Positions 37,888 to 46,461 of a stretch of 64,000 nt of DNA are shown piece by piece (position 1 is the first letter of the stretch; each line of letters begins with the position of its first letter). The stretch is from DASXMT01 sp963781305 (lineage in GTDB: Bacteria; Actinomycetota; Acidimicrobiia; Acidimicrobiales; RAAP-2): contig CAWAFL010000001.1 of assembly GCA_963781305.1 (NCBI GenBank), positions 1-64,000 on the forward strand. The letters are read 5' to 3'. The position numbers and the translations under genes were made by a program. The notes beneath the pieces were generated by a model. The model ran no database searches, had not been told where the DNA came from, and saw only the letters and a list, made by a program, of their open reading frames with translations.

Positions 37888-38622
37888 TCAACCGGCCCAA
37901 AGCTGGATCGGCGCGTCGAAGCCTTTGAGCCGATATTCGCGCGCTTCGCTTTCGCTCAATGCAGAGGGGGCTCGCTCGTACACGGCGCGCGTCAACAAAA
38001 TCTCGTCGGCAGCGGCGACGGATTGCGCGCGCGAGGCGGTGTTCACCACGGTTCCGATCGCGGTGAGATCATGATGCGTCCGACCGAACTCTCCAAATCT
38101 GACTTCGCCGCTGTCGATGCCGACGCCGACGGCGATCTTCCCCTGCTCGGTGGATCCCGACTGAGCGATGGCGTCGCGCCTTGCCTTCCAACGCTCCTGG
38201 ATCGCGCGGGCGGCAAGCACCGCCTGAGTTGGATGATCCTCGCGGCGGATCGGGAAGTTGAAGATCGCCATGACGGCGTCGCCCATCGTCTTGTTGAGCA
38301 GGCCGTCATGCTCCCAGATCGCCTCGGCGCATTCGTCATAGAAGGCGTCGAGCATCTCCGAAACGGCGCCCGCCGATTGGGACTGCGAAAGGCTGGTATA
38401 GCCGCGCAGGTCGGCGAACAGGACGGTCGCGTCGATCGTCACCTGCCGCGCCTTCATCATCCGCGAGAACATCATCTCGCAGATCGTGCAGGTGTTCGGA
38501 TTCATCCGGCTCGGCCGAATGCCGAAAGCGCGAAACGGCGCCGATGCGATGCCCCGGAGTGGAATCGGGAGATGCATCTGCTGCCAGCACCCCTGGCAAA
38601 TCGTCGCTCGCGCCGCCGCCAT
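37888..38622 (-). CDS. Class III adenylate/guanylate cyclase with an N-terminal four-Cys segment
   Basis: 244 residues from ATG 38622 (GAGGAGG upstream). The N-terminus has ATICQGCWQQ and NTCTICEMMF, a CxxC...CxxC pair that could bind zinc or iron-sulfur. The cyclase domain shows VLFADLRGYTSLSQ (metal Asp), NKTMGDAVMAIFNFPIRRED (Lys/Asp base-recognition pair), VGVGIDSGEVRFG and GTVVNTASRAQSV (transition-state Asn/Arg). The residue set points to cAMP. Soluble. Its product could act on the cNMP-binding domains encoded at 224-2721 and 7661-8141, but that is inference. Confidence 0.87.
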   Translation of the reverse strand: MAAARATICQGCWQQMHLPIPLRGIASAPFRAFGIRPSRMNPNTCTICEMMFSRMMKARQVTIDATVLFADLRGYTSLSQSQSAGAVSEMLDAFYDECAEAIWEHDGLLNKTMGDAVMAIFNFPIRREDHPTQAVLAARAIQERWKARRDAIAQSGSTEQGKIAVGVGIDSGEVRFGEFGRTHHDLTAIGTVVNTASRAQSVAAADEILLTRAVYERAPSALSESEAREYRLKGFDAPIQLWAG

Positions 38623-38709
38623 GCGCTGGGCCCTCCTCGTCCCCGGACGCCATGTATTCGCTATGCGCGGCTGAAATCCAGTGCCCCGCTTCCGAACGCC
38701 CCGGGACTC

Positions 38710-38886
38710 GTCATTGCGAGCCGAAGGCGAAGCCATCCATGCCGCCGGGCTCGAGGCATGGATTGCTTTGGCCCTGCGGGCCTCGCAATGACGACCAAGG
38801 GGCGCCCGTCATTGCGAGCCGAAGGCGAAGCAATCTACGCCGCATGGCGTGAGGCATGGAGCGCTTCGGCCCTGCGCGCCTCGCAA
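38710..38886. repeat. Two tandem GTCATTGCGAGC-type palindromic repeats
   Basis: Copy 1 (38710-38792) begins GTCATTGCGAGCCGAAGGCG and ends CCTCGCAATGAC. Copy 2 (38808-38886) begins the same way and ends GCCTCGCAAAGGG. Each forms a long imperfect hairpin. This family is widespread between genes in alphaproteobacteria. Here it separates the cyclase and the DUF5343 gene. Confidence 0.88.
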
Positions 38887-38905
38887 AGGGTCCGCGGACC
38901 TGATC

Positions 38906-39595
38906 TCACAATCCTGCCGCCTTGAAGTACTTCAACAAGGTCCAGACAGCGGCTTGCTGCTCATCGTCCATCGCATTCGGGTCGAGGTGCATGAGCAGGA
39001 CTTCGGACGGCTTCTTGCCCTCGATCGGAGACACGTTCGTTTGAGGGCGTGACGGTCCTGCTTCGAATTCTCTGGGCGCCGCCTGTGCGAACGCCTGCTT
39101 CCGGCGCGGCGTCGGAGATCGGGGCTTCCTCCCCTTCAGGACACGGCCGCTGATCTTCATGCCCGCGTCGCTCGCGGCGTAAAGAAAGAACGTCACGCAC
39201 TTTTGGACAACCGCGTCCGCAGCCGGGAAAGCCTTCCTGAACGTCTCGTTGAAATGCGAGGGCGTCGCGGTTTCGAGGTCGATCGCGAACATCGGGGCGT
39301 ACGCCTCCCGCAGCAGCTCCAGTACCTTCTCGGGCCAATGCCCTGCGCCATGCGCGTTCACGAGCTCTCTGAGGCGCTGTGTCGGATGTCCGTTCTCTTC
39401 AATCAGACCGAGGAAGCGAAGCGCGTGCATCAGCTGGGTGCCGACCACGCCCGAAAAACGCATCAGCACGCTGCGGTCGATACGTGAGGGAAGGCCGCCT
39501 TCACGAAGATCCTCGATGAACGTCGTGAAGGTCCGATACGACGTGTAGGGCGGCGTATTCCTGGACTTCGCCTGTTCCGACCTGCCGGCGGGCAT
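38906..39595 (-). CDS. DUF5343-type protein
   Basis: 229 residues from ATG 39595 (GGGGAG 7 bases upstream). PPYTSYRTFTTFIEDLREGG then LPSRIDRSVLMRFSG matches the opening of DUF5343 proteins, followed by LMHALRFLGLIEENGHPTQR and a later KCVTFFLYAASDAGMKISGR. The C-terminal third is basic and disordered before a helix (DDEQQAAVWTLLKYFKAAGL). Usually found in accessory regions and phage-like islands; function unknown. The AT-rich upstream DNA is shared with a divergently oriented GcrA-like gene. Confidence 0.75.
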   Translation of the reverse strand: MPAGRSEQAKSRNTPPYTSYRTFTTFIEDLREGGLPSRIDRSVLMRFSGVVGTQLMHALRFLGLIEENGHPTQRLRELVNAHGAGHWPEKVLELLREAYAPMFAIDLETATPSHFNETFRKAFPAADAVVQKCVTFFLYAASDAGMKISGRVLKGRKPRSPTPRRKQAFAQAAPREFEAGPSRPQTNVSPIEGKKPSEVLLMHLDPNAMDDEQQAAVWTLLKYFKAAGL

Positions 39596-39862
39596 GACCG
39601 TCTCCCCTCGATACGGTACGCCACTACCCGCATTCGCGCCGCGCCGCAAATATACCGTATTCTGGCCGCCGCTCGGACAGTTCCAAATACGCGGTTGCCC
39701 CGCCTCTCTATCTTCGTAACCTATTGAAGTTAATTCTATATTTATCCTCGGCGGACAGGTCGTGGCAGCGGTCGCGTCCCTCGAGTCCGCCGGCGAGGAG
39801 AATAGCCGGACCGTTCCATATTGCGGCGGCGAGCGCCGCAGCTTAGCCATGAGGGCGCGCAT
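39596..39862. promoter_or_regulatory. AT-rich divergent intergenic region
   Basis: The segment 39715-39750 (TAACCTATTGAAGTTAATTC and onward) is far more AT-rich than its surroundings and sits between the divergent DUF5343 and GcrA-like genes, so it probably holds both promoters. Exact -35/-10 boxes cannot be fixed. Confidence 0.4.
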
Positions 39863-40567
39863 ATGCAGTGGACAGCCGAAGCGGTTGAGGATCTCAAGCG
39901 GATGGCTCTCGAGGGAAGAAGCGCCAGCGTCATCGCCGGGGCGCTCGGCGCGGCGTCCCGCTGCGCGGTGATCGGCAAGGCGAACCGAATCGGCGTCAGG
40001 CTCAACGGCGGCGGGCGCGGCTCTGCGCCCTGCGCCACGTCGGCTGACGCCTATCGGGCGCCATCGGCTGTTCCCCACTCCGAGCCCGTTCCCGGCCAGC
40101 GGAGGCCCGCCCCCGCCCTTTCCCGTGACCCGGAGTGGACGCCGGCGTGGCCGCTCGCTGAGGTCGAAGTCGGGGAGATGCGGCGGGTCAGGTTCGACGA
40201 CATCCGCAAATCCATCTGCCGATGGCCGCTCGGCGATCCGATGAGCGGGGATTTCGCCTATTGCGGGCTCAAGTCGGACAACGGTCGCCCCTATTGCGCC
40301 GGCCATTGCCGGATGGCCTATCGCCCGCCAAAAGCGAGGAGGGCCGCCCGTGCGGCGATGGTCCCGCGCGCTCGCCAATCCGTGGCGCCTGTCCTGAGGG
40401 CGTCATTCGACGCATCCCTGGATGCACGGGTCAAGCCCGTGCATGACGACGGGAGGCCCCGGTTGTTGGGCTCGACGCCGCGCATCAGCATCTCTTCGGA
40501 AACCATTGTAAATAAACGATGTTTCTCAATCGACAGCAAGCCAAAACGCGCCTCTTCGCCCCGCTGA
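39863..40567 (+). CDS. GcrA-family cell-cycle regulator-like protein with a repeat-derived tail
   Basis: 234 residues. The N-terminal helix-turn-helix (MQWTAEAVEDLKRMALEGRS then ASVIAGALGAASRCAVIGKA) and the C-terminal Cys/His motif (CRWPLGDPMSGDFAYCGLKS ... PYCAGHCRMAYRPP) are the two GcrA hallmarks. GcrA binds sigma70 RNA polymerase at GANTC-methylated promoters. The canonical protein ends soon after 'AYRPP'. Here about 75 further residues follow, including SLDARVKPVHDDG, the translation of a palindromic repeat (40422-40444). Probably a paralogue of the main GcrA, given the accessory setting. Confidence 0.85.
   Translation: MQWTAEAVEDLKRMALEGRSASVIAGALGAASRCAVIGKANRIGVRLNGGGRGSAPCATSADAYRAPSAVPHSEPVPGQRRPAPALSRDPEWTPAWPLAEVEVGEMRRVRFDDIRKSICRWPLGDPMSGDFAYCGLKSDNGRPYCAGHCRMAYRPPKARRAARAAMVPRARQSVAPVLRASFDASLDARVKPVHDDGRPRLLGSTPRISISSETIVNKRCFSIDSKPKRASSPR
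40422..40444. repeat. Palindrome inside the 3' end of the GcrA-like gene
   Basis: ATGCACGGG-TCAAG-CCCGTGCAT, nine-base perfect arms. This is the core of a common rhizobial intergenic repeat whose translation gives 'LDARVKPxHDD'. Its presence in frame indicates the repeat landed in or beyond the original stop. Confidence 0.85.
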
Positions 40568-40979
40568 GCAGGAAGATTTCAGGCCGATTCAGGCCGGCGA
40601 TACGCCTGGACCGCCTTGGTTTAGAAATTCTTGACGATCACGCTCTCGAGCCGGACCCATGAAGCCGGTTTGCCGGGTCGCGCTCGCCTCGCTCTCCCCT
40701 CCTGATAAGTGGTTCCGCAGGGAAAATAATTTCCCTGGCCCGTCTTTGCGTTCCGCACGAGCAAATCCGCTCAAACAAAGGAAAGACAATGAATTTCTGC
40801 GCCGGATTGAAGGCGGAGGGAGCGGTTTTTTCAGTTGGCAGGCATTGTCAGGGAAAAACAGGCGCAAGGCTTTGTTTTTTCGCGAACGCATCGACGCCGG
40901 CCGGCGGGCAAGGGATCGGCAAGTTTTCCTCGCCCGTTCTGCTTCTCGCCCTGCGTGCCGGTTCGACCCGCATCCCGCC
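40568..40979. other. 412-bp repeat-containing intergenic region
   Basis: Between convergent GcrA-like and der genes. Contains the palindrome at 40718-40737, then AAACAAAGGAAAGACAATG with a short plus-strand frame that runs into der, and at 40847-40895 a second CAGGGAAAAA-containing stretch. No gene is accepted here. Confidence 0.6.
40718..40737. repeat. Palindrome CAGGGAAAATAATTTCCCTG
   Basis: Eight-base arms around ATAA, preceded by CCG. Matches the element at 19923-19942 in arms, spacing and flanking CG, so the two are copies of one dispersed repeat. Confidence 0.75.
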
Positions 40980-42390
40980 TCAGCGGCCGCGCCGCTTCTT
41001 CGGCGCATAGGGGTTGTCGCCGCCCGAGCGCATCGAGAGCCGGATCGGCACGCCGAAGAGGCCGAAGGTCTCGCGCAGGCCGTTGACGAGATAGCGCTTG
41101 TAGCTCTCCGGGATGCTCTCGACCGGATTGCCGAACAGCACGAAAAACGGCGGCCGCGCCTTCGGCTGGGTGATGTAGCGGATCTTGACCCGCCGTCCCG
41201 AGACGGCCGGCGGCGGCGTCGCGTCGACCACGGGCGCGAGCCAGCGGTTGAGCCGGCCGGTCGAGATGCGCGTGTTCCAGATCTCGTGCGTCGCGACCAC
41301 CGCTTCGAGGAGCTTGTCGACATGCGCGCCGGTCAGGCCGGAAACGGGGATCACCCGCGTGCCGCGCAGTTGCGGCAGCAGCCGGTCGGCCTCGGCGCGC
41401 AGCTCCCGCGCCTTGTCGCTCTTGTTGTCGATGAGGTCCCATTTGTTGAGGCCGATGACCAGCGCCCTGCCCTCGCGCTCGACGAGATCGGCGAGCGTCA
41501 GATCCTGCTTCTCGAAGGGGATCGTCGCGTCGAGCAGGAGGACGACGACTTCGGCGAAGCGCACGGCGCGCAGCGCGTCGGCGACCGCGAGCTTCTCGAG
41601 CTTCTCGACGACGCGCGGCGCGCCGGCGCAGGCCCGCCGTGTCGAAGAGCTTGAGCTTGCGCCCGCGCCATTCGGTCTCGAGCCCGATGCTGTCGCGGGT
41701 GATGCCGGGCTCGGGGCCGGTGAGCAGCCGCTCCTCGCCGAGGATGCGGTTGAGCAGCGTCGACTTGCCGGCGTTCGGCCGCCCGAGCACGGCGATGCGC
41801 AGCGGCTTCGTCGGGTCGAGCTCGCTGCCGTCCTCCTCCTCGCCGAGAACGAGCGGCTCGGCCTCCTCGTCCTCGTCCGGATCGAGGCGCGCCGCCGGCG
41901 GCAGCGCCTCGACGAGCGCGTCGTAGAGGTCGCCGAGGCCCTCGCCATGCTCGGCCGAGAAGGCGATCGGATCGCCGAGGCCGAGGCCGAAGGCTTCATA
42001 GGCGCTCGTCGCGCCCGGCGAGGCCCTCGGCCTTGTTGGCGACGAGGATGATCGGCTTGCCGGCGCGGCGCACGCGCCGCGGCGAAATGGCGGTCGGCCG
42101 CCGGTGATCCCGGCGCGCGCGTCGATGACGAAGAGGATCGCGTCGCAGTCGAGCAGCGCCGTCTCGGTCTGCGCGCGCATGCGGCCGGCGAGCGTCGCCG
42201 GATCGCCCTCCTCGAGCCCGGCGGTGTCGACGACGGTGAAGGCGAGATCGCCGAGCCGCGCCTCGCCCTCGCGGCGGTCGCGCGTCACGCCCGGCTGATC
42301 GTCGACGAGCGCCAGCTTCCGGCCGACCAGCCGGTTGAACAGCGTCGATTTGCCGACGTTCGGCCGCCCGACGATCGCGACCTTGCTCAC
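40980..42390 (-). CDS. der: Ribosome-assembly GTPase Der/EngA (frameshifted)
   Basis: About 469 residues with two tandem GTPase domains: first P-loop VAIVGRPNVGKSTLFNRLVG with DTAGLEEGDPATLAGRMRAQ, second P-loop IAVLGRPNAGKSTLLNRILG with NKWDLIDNKSD. The KH-like C-terminus is RFVLFGNPVESIPESYKRYL-like and ends GGDNPYAPKKRRGR. Required for 50S subunit assembly. Slips near 42080, 42010 and 41630. The start codon is GTG (42390), overlapping the stop of the TPR-like gene by four bases. Confidence 0.93.
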
Positions 42391-43092
42391 GGGGCTCGAG
42401 CGCTTCCGATCGCCTGGCCCGCTACTTCGCGCCGGCTGCGGTTCGAGGCGACGAGGCCGAGCCAGCGTTCGGCGAGCTGCCGCTCGGTCGGCGGCGCCAT
42501 CGGATCGCCGAGCACCAGATCGAGCTCTTTGCCGGCCTCGTCGTAGTCGCCGCGGCCGAGCGCCAGCGCGCCGAGCGTCAGGCGCGCGAGCTGGCGAAAC
42601 GGGCCTCCGTCCGCCGCAAGCGCCGGTCAGCGCCGCCGCGCCGGCCTGCTCCTCGCTCGGCTGGTCGAGCCTGCAGCAGTCGCCGCGCGGAAGCGGGCCG
42701 CGTCGCGGAACAGCGGATCGATCGAGGCGTCGCCGGCGATGCGCGTCGTAGGCGGCGATCGACGCCTTGCGGGTCTTTTGCCGCCTTGGCGCCGGCTTCG
42801 CGTCATCTGGGCCAGAACCCGGTAGCCGCCGGGCGCGCTCTGCGCCAGCTTGCCGAGGCCGCCGAAGGCCTCGTCGGGCTTGCCGGCCTCATACGGCGGC
42901 GATCGCCGCCTGGAACTGGTCGCCGGCCGCCTGCTCGGCCTTTTCCTTTTCGTACTGCCAGTAGCGAAAGCCGGCCGAGGCGAGGACGATCAAAACCGCC
43001 GCGCCGATGATGAGGTTCTGGTATTTCTTCCAGAATTCCGCCGCCTTGTCGCGCCGGACCTCCTCGTCGACTTCCTGAAAGATGTCTGTCAT
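42387..43092 (-). CDS. YfgM-like membrane-anchored tetratricopeptide protein (frameshifted)
   Basis: About 235 residues. MTDIFQEVDEEVRRDKAAEF then WKKYQNLIIGAAVLIVLASA is the short cytosolic N-terminus plus single helix of the YfgM/DUF2659 group. The periplasmic part has TPR-like helices in shifting frames (AGKPDEAFGGLGKLAQSAPG, GYRVLAQM, PPTERQLAERWLGLVASNRS). Slips near 42890, 42795, 42745 and 42620. Homologues assist the Sec translocon and periplasmic chaperones. Its last codons overlap der (GTGA), a common arrangement in this order. Confidence 0.8.
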
Positions 43093-43309
43093 TTTTGGGC
43101 TCGCGCCATTGCGCGCCGCGCCGCCTGTCGCGAGGGGCTGCGGCAATTTCGCGCTGGCCCTACCACGCCGGCCCGGGGAAAGCGAGCGTGGGCTCGTGGG
43201 GCGTGGCGACCGGCGAGGGTGGACAAGGGAAGCGTCCAGGCTCTAAACGGACCGCCATCAATTCCGAGGCCTATGGCGCCGATGTCCGTGCGATGAAAGT
43301 CCTAATATC

Positions 43310-43424
43310 ATGGGAGATCCCCCGGCTTTGCCGGGGCGGCAGTAGAAGTTTGACATTTCCGGCGGTACGCGCGCCCGCTATTCGCTGTCACGAAGAATGC
43401 GAACCCTCGGAGGCGCGCCCATTG
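43310..43424. repeat. Dispersed repeat, copy 2 (inverted relative to 20179-20290)
   Basis: The reverse complement gives AATGGGCGCGCCTCCGAG, GCGGGCGCGCGTACCGCC, GGAAATGTCAAACTTCTACT and the CCCCGGC-AAA-GCCGGGG hairpin (43320-43336), in the same order as copy 1. Confidence 0.75.
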
Positions 43425-43583
43425 ATTCTGCGCAAAGGCGACCTCCTCGCCGATGGTAGGGCGACCTCCTCACCAGGGTGAAGCGATTCCGACAGGGTGA
43501 TCAAGTGTCCCGAAGCAAGCCTATATTCGCGGGTTCTCAAAGCTTGGGAATTTGGCCCCTTTGAGGGGCCCCCAATCCTAAAG

Positions 43584-43602
43584 CCCCCGGCTTTGCCGGG
43601 GG
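43584..43602. repeat. Hairpin CCCCCGGC-TTT-GCCGGGGG
   Basis: Perfect 8-bp stem, three-base loop, followed by ATATTTTA. It shares the core of the dispersed repeat family and ends directly at the first recognisable codons of the response regulator, replacing its start. Confidence 0.8.
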
Positions 43603-43607
43603 ATATT

Positions 43608-44287
43608 TTATCATCGAGGATGACGTAAGAGAACCGGAGGATTCGTGGCGGACCGAACTCGCCGCGGGCGGCCACGAGGCAATTCTTGCCAAGGACGGTC
43701 GCGAAGGCTTCGCGCTCGCGACGGCGAGCCGCTTCGACGTGATCGTGCTCGACCGGATGTTGCCGGAACTGGATGGCCTAAGCGTCGTCGCTTTGATGCG
43801 ACGGGAAGGCGTCGCCACCCCGGTGCTCTTTCTCACCAATCTGTCCGGCATCGACGATCGCGTCGACGGGCTGGAAGCCGGCGGCGACGACTATCTGGTC
43901 AAACCGTTCGCTTTCGGGGAGCTGATGGCGCGGCTCGTCGCCCTGGCCCGCCGGCCAAGTCTCGGCGCGTCGCCGACGCAGCTCAGCGTCGGCGAACTTG
44001 AGATGGATCTCGTCGCCCGCGTCGTGCGCCGGGCCGGCGAAACCATCGATCTCCAGCCTCGCGAATTCCGCCTGCTCGAATTCCTGATGCGCAGCGAGGG
44101 CCGCATCGTCACCCGCAAGATGCTGCTGGAACAGGTCTGGGACTTTCATTTCGATCCGAAAACGAACATCGTCGAGACACACATCAGCCGTCTCGAACGA
44201 AGATCGATCGGGGCCGCGGCGCATCGTTGATCCAGACGGTGCGCGGCGCCGGCATACGCATTGCGTGTCCCGAATCCGGCTGTTTAG
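43608..44287 (+). pseudogene. OmpR-type response regulator lacking a start codon
   Basis: From 43608 the frame reads FIIEDDVREPEDSWRTELAA then GGHEAILAKDGREGFALATA, IVLDRMLPELDGLSVVALMR (phosphoacceptor Asp) and DDYLVKPFAFGELMARLVAL (Lys), then the winged helix LQPREFRLLEFLMRSEGRIV. Usual proteins begin 'MKILIIEDD', but here a stop and a hairpin replace codons 1-3 and no ATG, GTG or TTG lies in frame. Two indels near 44200 and 44252 affect the end, which should read TVRGAGYALRVPNPAV and stop at TAG 44285-44287, overlapping the kinase start. Either a pseudogene or expressed from an undetected fused start. Confidence 0.7.
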
Positions 44288-45644
44288 GACCGCCAGTTTT
44301 CGGCTGGCGACGATCTATCTCGCGCTTTTCGCGGTGTCGGCGCTGGCGCTCGGCAGCTTCGTCTATCTCTCGATCCGGCATCAGATCTTTGCCGACTTCG
44401 ACGAACGGATCGTCGAGGAGGCGGACGCCCTGCGCGTCATCTTCGCCCAGGACGGTCGTGAGCGGCTCGCGGCGATGCTCGAGGCGCGTGGCTCTAGCGG
44501 GGGCGGCTTCGTCTACGGCCTCGCCGGTCCGGACGGCAAGCTCGCCTGGCGGGCGAGCTTGAGGCGCTGCCCATCCCTGGCTGCCTCCGGCAAGACCTGG
44601 ATCGAAATGCCGGAGGCGGAAGGCGACGAGCCTGCCGAAGACCGGCCGGAAATTGTCCGCGCGCTGGTCACGCGCCTCGCCGACGGATCGACGCTAATCG
44701 TCGGCGACGAGCGCGCCGCCCCGACGAGACTCCTGCGGCGGCGTCCTTTCGGCCTTCGGGTGGGCGGTCGGCGGCACCCTGGGGCTCGGCGATCACCGGC
44801 GGCCTTTGGCTCAGCGCGCAGTTCCTCAGGCGCATCGACTCGATGCGGCTGACAGCGCAGGGCATCATGGGAGGAGACTGGAGCCGGCGCATCCCGCTCG
44901 CCAGCATCGACGATGACCTCTCGGCGCTCGGACGAACATTCAACCGCCTGTTCGACCGCATCGAAAAGCTGCTTCTGGCGAACAAGCAGGTCAGCTCGAA
45001 CATCGCCCACGACCTGCGCAAGCCGCTGGCGCGGGTGCTGCGCCGCCTGCAGGCGGCGAGCGGCAGTCCCACGCCAGAGGAAGCGCAGGCGACCATCCGG
45101 GCGACGATCGACGAGGTCGAAGGGGTGCTCGACACCTTCAACGCGCTCTTGCGCATCGGCGAGGTCGAGGCGGGCGCGCGGCGGGCTGCCTTCCGCCCGC
45201 TCAACCTCGCGGAGGTCGTCGCCGAGATCGTCGAAGCGTTCCAGCCCTCCGCCGAGGAGGAAGGAAAATCACTTGTCTGCCACCTCGATGCGGATCTGCC
45301 GATCAGGGGCGACAGGGAGCTCCTGACGCAGATGTTCGCCAATCTTCTCGACAACGCGCTTCGGCATACCCCGGCCGGGGTCCGGATCGAGGTCGCGGGG
45401 GAGCGGACGCCCGTCGGCGTTTCTCGTGTCGGTCTCCGACAACGGACCGGGAGTCGCGGCCAAAGACCTGAAGGCGATCTTCCGGCGCTTCCATCGCGCC
45501 GACGTCGCGGGTCAGCCGCCTGGAACTGGACTCGGCCTGAGCCTCGTCGCAGCCATCGCGGAACTGCATGGTCTCGAATGCGTGGGCTCGGACAATCGCC
45601 CGGGCTTGCGCGTCACATTGACGACGGCGCCGGCCGAGGCATGA
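44265..45644 (+). CDS. Membrane sensor histidine kinase (two frameshifts)
   Basis: About 460 residues. N-terminal helix FRLATIYLALFAVSALALGS, a periplasmic loop of ~130 residues, a second helix (GTLGLAITGGLWLSAQFL), HAMP-like RRIDSMRLTAQGIMGGDWSR, the phosphoacceptor His in SSNIAHDLRKPLARVLRRLQ and an ATPase domain (FANLLDNALRHTP, SVSDNGPGVAAKDLKAIFRR, PGTGLGLSLVAAIAELHG). Slips near 44750 and 45425. GTG 44265 overlaps the response regulator end, so the two form one operon. The stimulus is unknown. Confidence 0.8.
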
Positions 45645-45651
45645 GACGAAC

Positions 45652-45896
45652 TCAAGTTCCGGACGCTCGGAGGGGGGCCTCGTCGTTGGTGGCGGTGCTG
45701 ACCGCACCCGCGAGCTGCGCGACGACGCGCCTCGCGTATTCGACCGACAGAATAATGTCGACCGTCTTGACTTCGCCCGGAAATGAAGGTCGGCCGCGGC
45801 CACCGTCAGGTAGATGTCGTCGTCAATCGCGATCGCGGACGGCGGCGATCGCGTCGCGAAAATAACCGGGGAGCCGGTCTCGGGGACCTCGCTCAT
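45652..45896 (-). CDS. Small hypothetical protein (one frameshift)
   Basis: About 81 residues: MSEVPETGSPVIFATRSPPS, AIAIDDDIYLTVAAADLHF, then after a slip near 45785 GEVKTVDIILSVEYARRVVA and QLAGAVSTATNDEAPLRASGT. The join gives a well-balanced alpha/beta sequence without signal peptide. No family recognised. Start ATG 45896 lies about 20 bases after the cytochrome gene ahead of it, so it may be the last gene of the PepSY-cytochrome b operon. Confidence 0.5.
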
Positions 45897-45914
45897 GGAC
45901 CGCCCCTCCCTGGG

Positions 45915-46445
45915 TTAAGCAACGTCATCGGGTCCAGCAAACCGCTTGTCGCCAGACAGCATCGCCGCCGGCAGGTTCTCCCTATGCCTGAGGCTGGCCA
46001 CGGCGACGCCCGCGAGATGCAACCCGACCAGCAGGAGGAGGCCATGCGCCAGGGCGGAATGGACGCGCTGCGCGGCGGTCGAGCCCCAGAAGGCGTCGGT
46101 GGTCAAGAGCCAGCCCGTTCCGGCGGTCAGGGCCATCGCTGCAAGCAGCACGACGACCATCGCGCCGCCGGCGGGATTGTGGCCGATGAAGCGTCTTTCC
46201 CTGCCTTGGGCGATCGCCCGGAGATAGTCCGCGACCGCCGCGGGCGGGCGCACGAATTGCGAGAAGCGGGCATAGCGCGGGCCGACGAAGCCCCAGCCGG
46301 CGCGCGCCAGCACGAGCGCGCCGGCGACGTACCCGGCCGCTTCGTGCAGGCGGCCGGAATTCTCTCCCGTCATCCAGGCGGCGGCGAAGCTCAAAGCCAG
46401 CGTCCAATGAAACGCCCTGACGAATGGGTCCCATACCCGGATCAT
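45915..46445 (-). CDS. Cytochrome b561-type membrane protein
   Basis: 176 residues with four helices carrying His candidates for two b haems: VWDPFVRAFHWTLALSFAAA, LHEAAGYVAGALVLARAGWG, FIGHNPAGGAMVVVLLAAMA and VHSALAHGLLLLVGLHLAGV. This prokaryotic b561/Ni-hydrogenase-b-type family passes electrons between quinone and periplasmic redox partners. ATG 46445 is 16 bases after the stop of the PepSY gene, hence one operon. It opens next to the HiPIP/cytochrome c block. Confidence 0.9.
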   Translation of the reverse strand: MIRVWDPFVRAFHWTLALSFAAAWMTGENSGRLHEAAGYVAGALVLARAGWGFVGPRYARFSQFVRPPAAVADYLRAIAQGRERRFIGHNPAGGAMVVVLLAAMALTAGTGWLLTTDAFWGSTAAQRVHSALAHGLLLLVGLHLAGVAVASLRHRENLPAAMLSGDKRFAGPDDVA

Positions 46446-46461
46446 GGGCCTAAGCCGACGG

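Larger units (their letters stand above)
43093..43607. other. 515-bp repeat region upstream of a damaged regulator
   Basis: No gene accepted. Holds the inverted dispersed repeat (43310-43424), two GGCGACCTCCTCRCC direct repeats (about 43427-43475), the hairpin GGCCCCT-TTG-AGGGGCC (43554-43570) and the hairpin at 43584-43602. Confidence 0.65.

Noticed and set aside
40789..41010. Plus-strand frame with GGAAAG and ATG running into der
   Set aside because: It overlaps the conserved 3' end of der on the other strand and starts inside a repeat-like segment.
43427..43475. GGCGACCTCCTCRCC direct repeats as an IS21-type terminus
   Set aside because: Suggestive of multiple terminal repeats, but no transposase or helper ATPase gene and no target duplication seen; left as an unexplained repeat.
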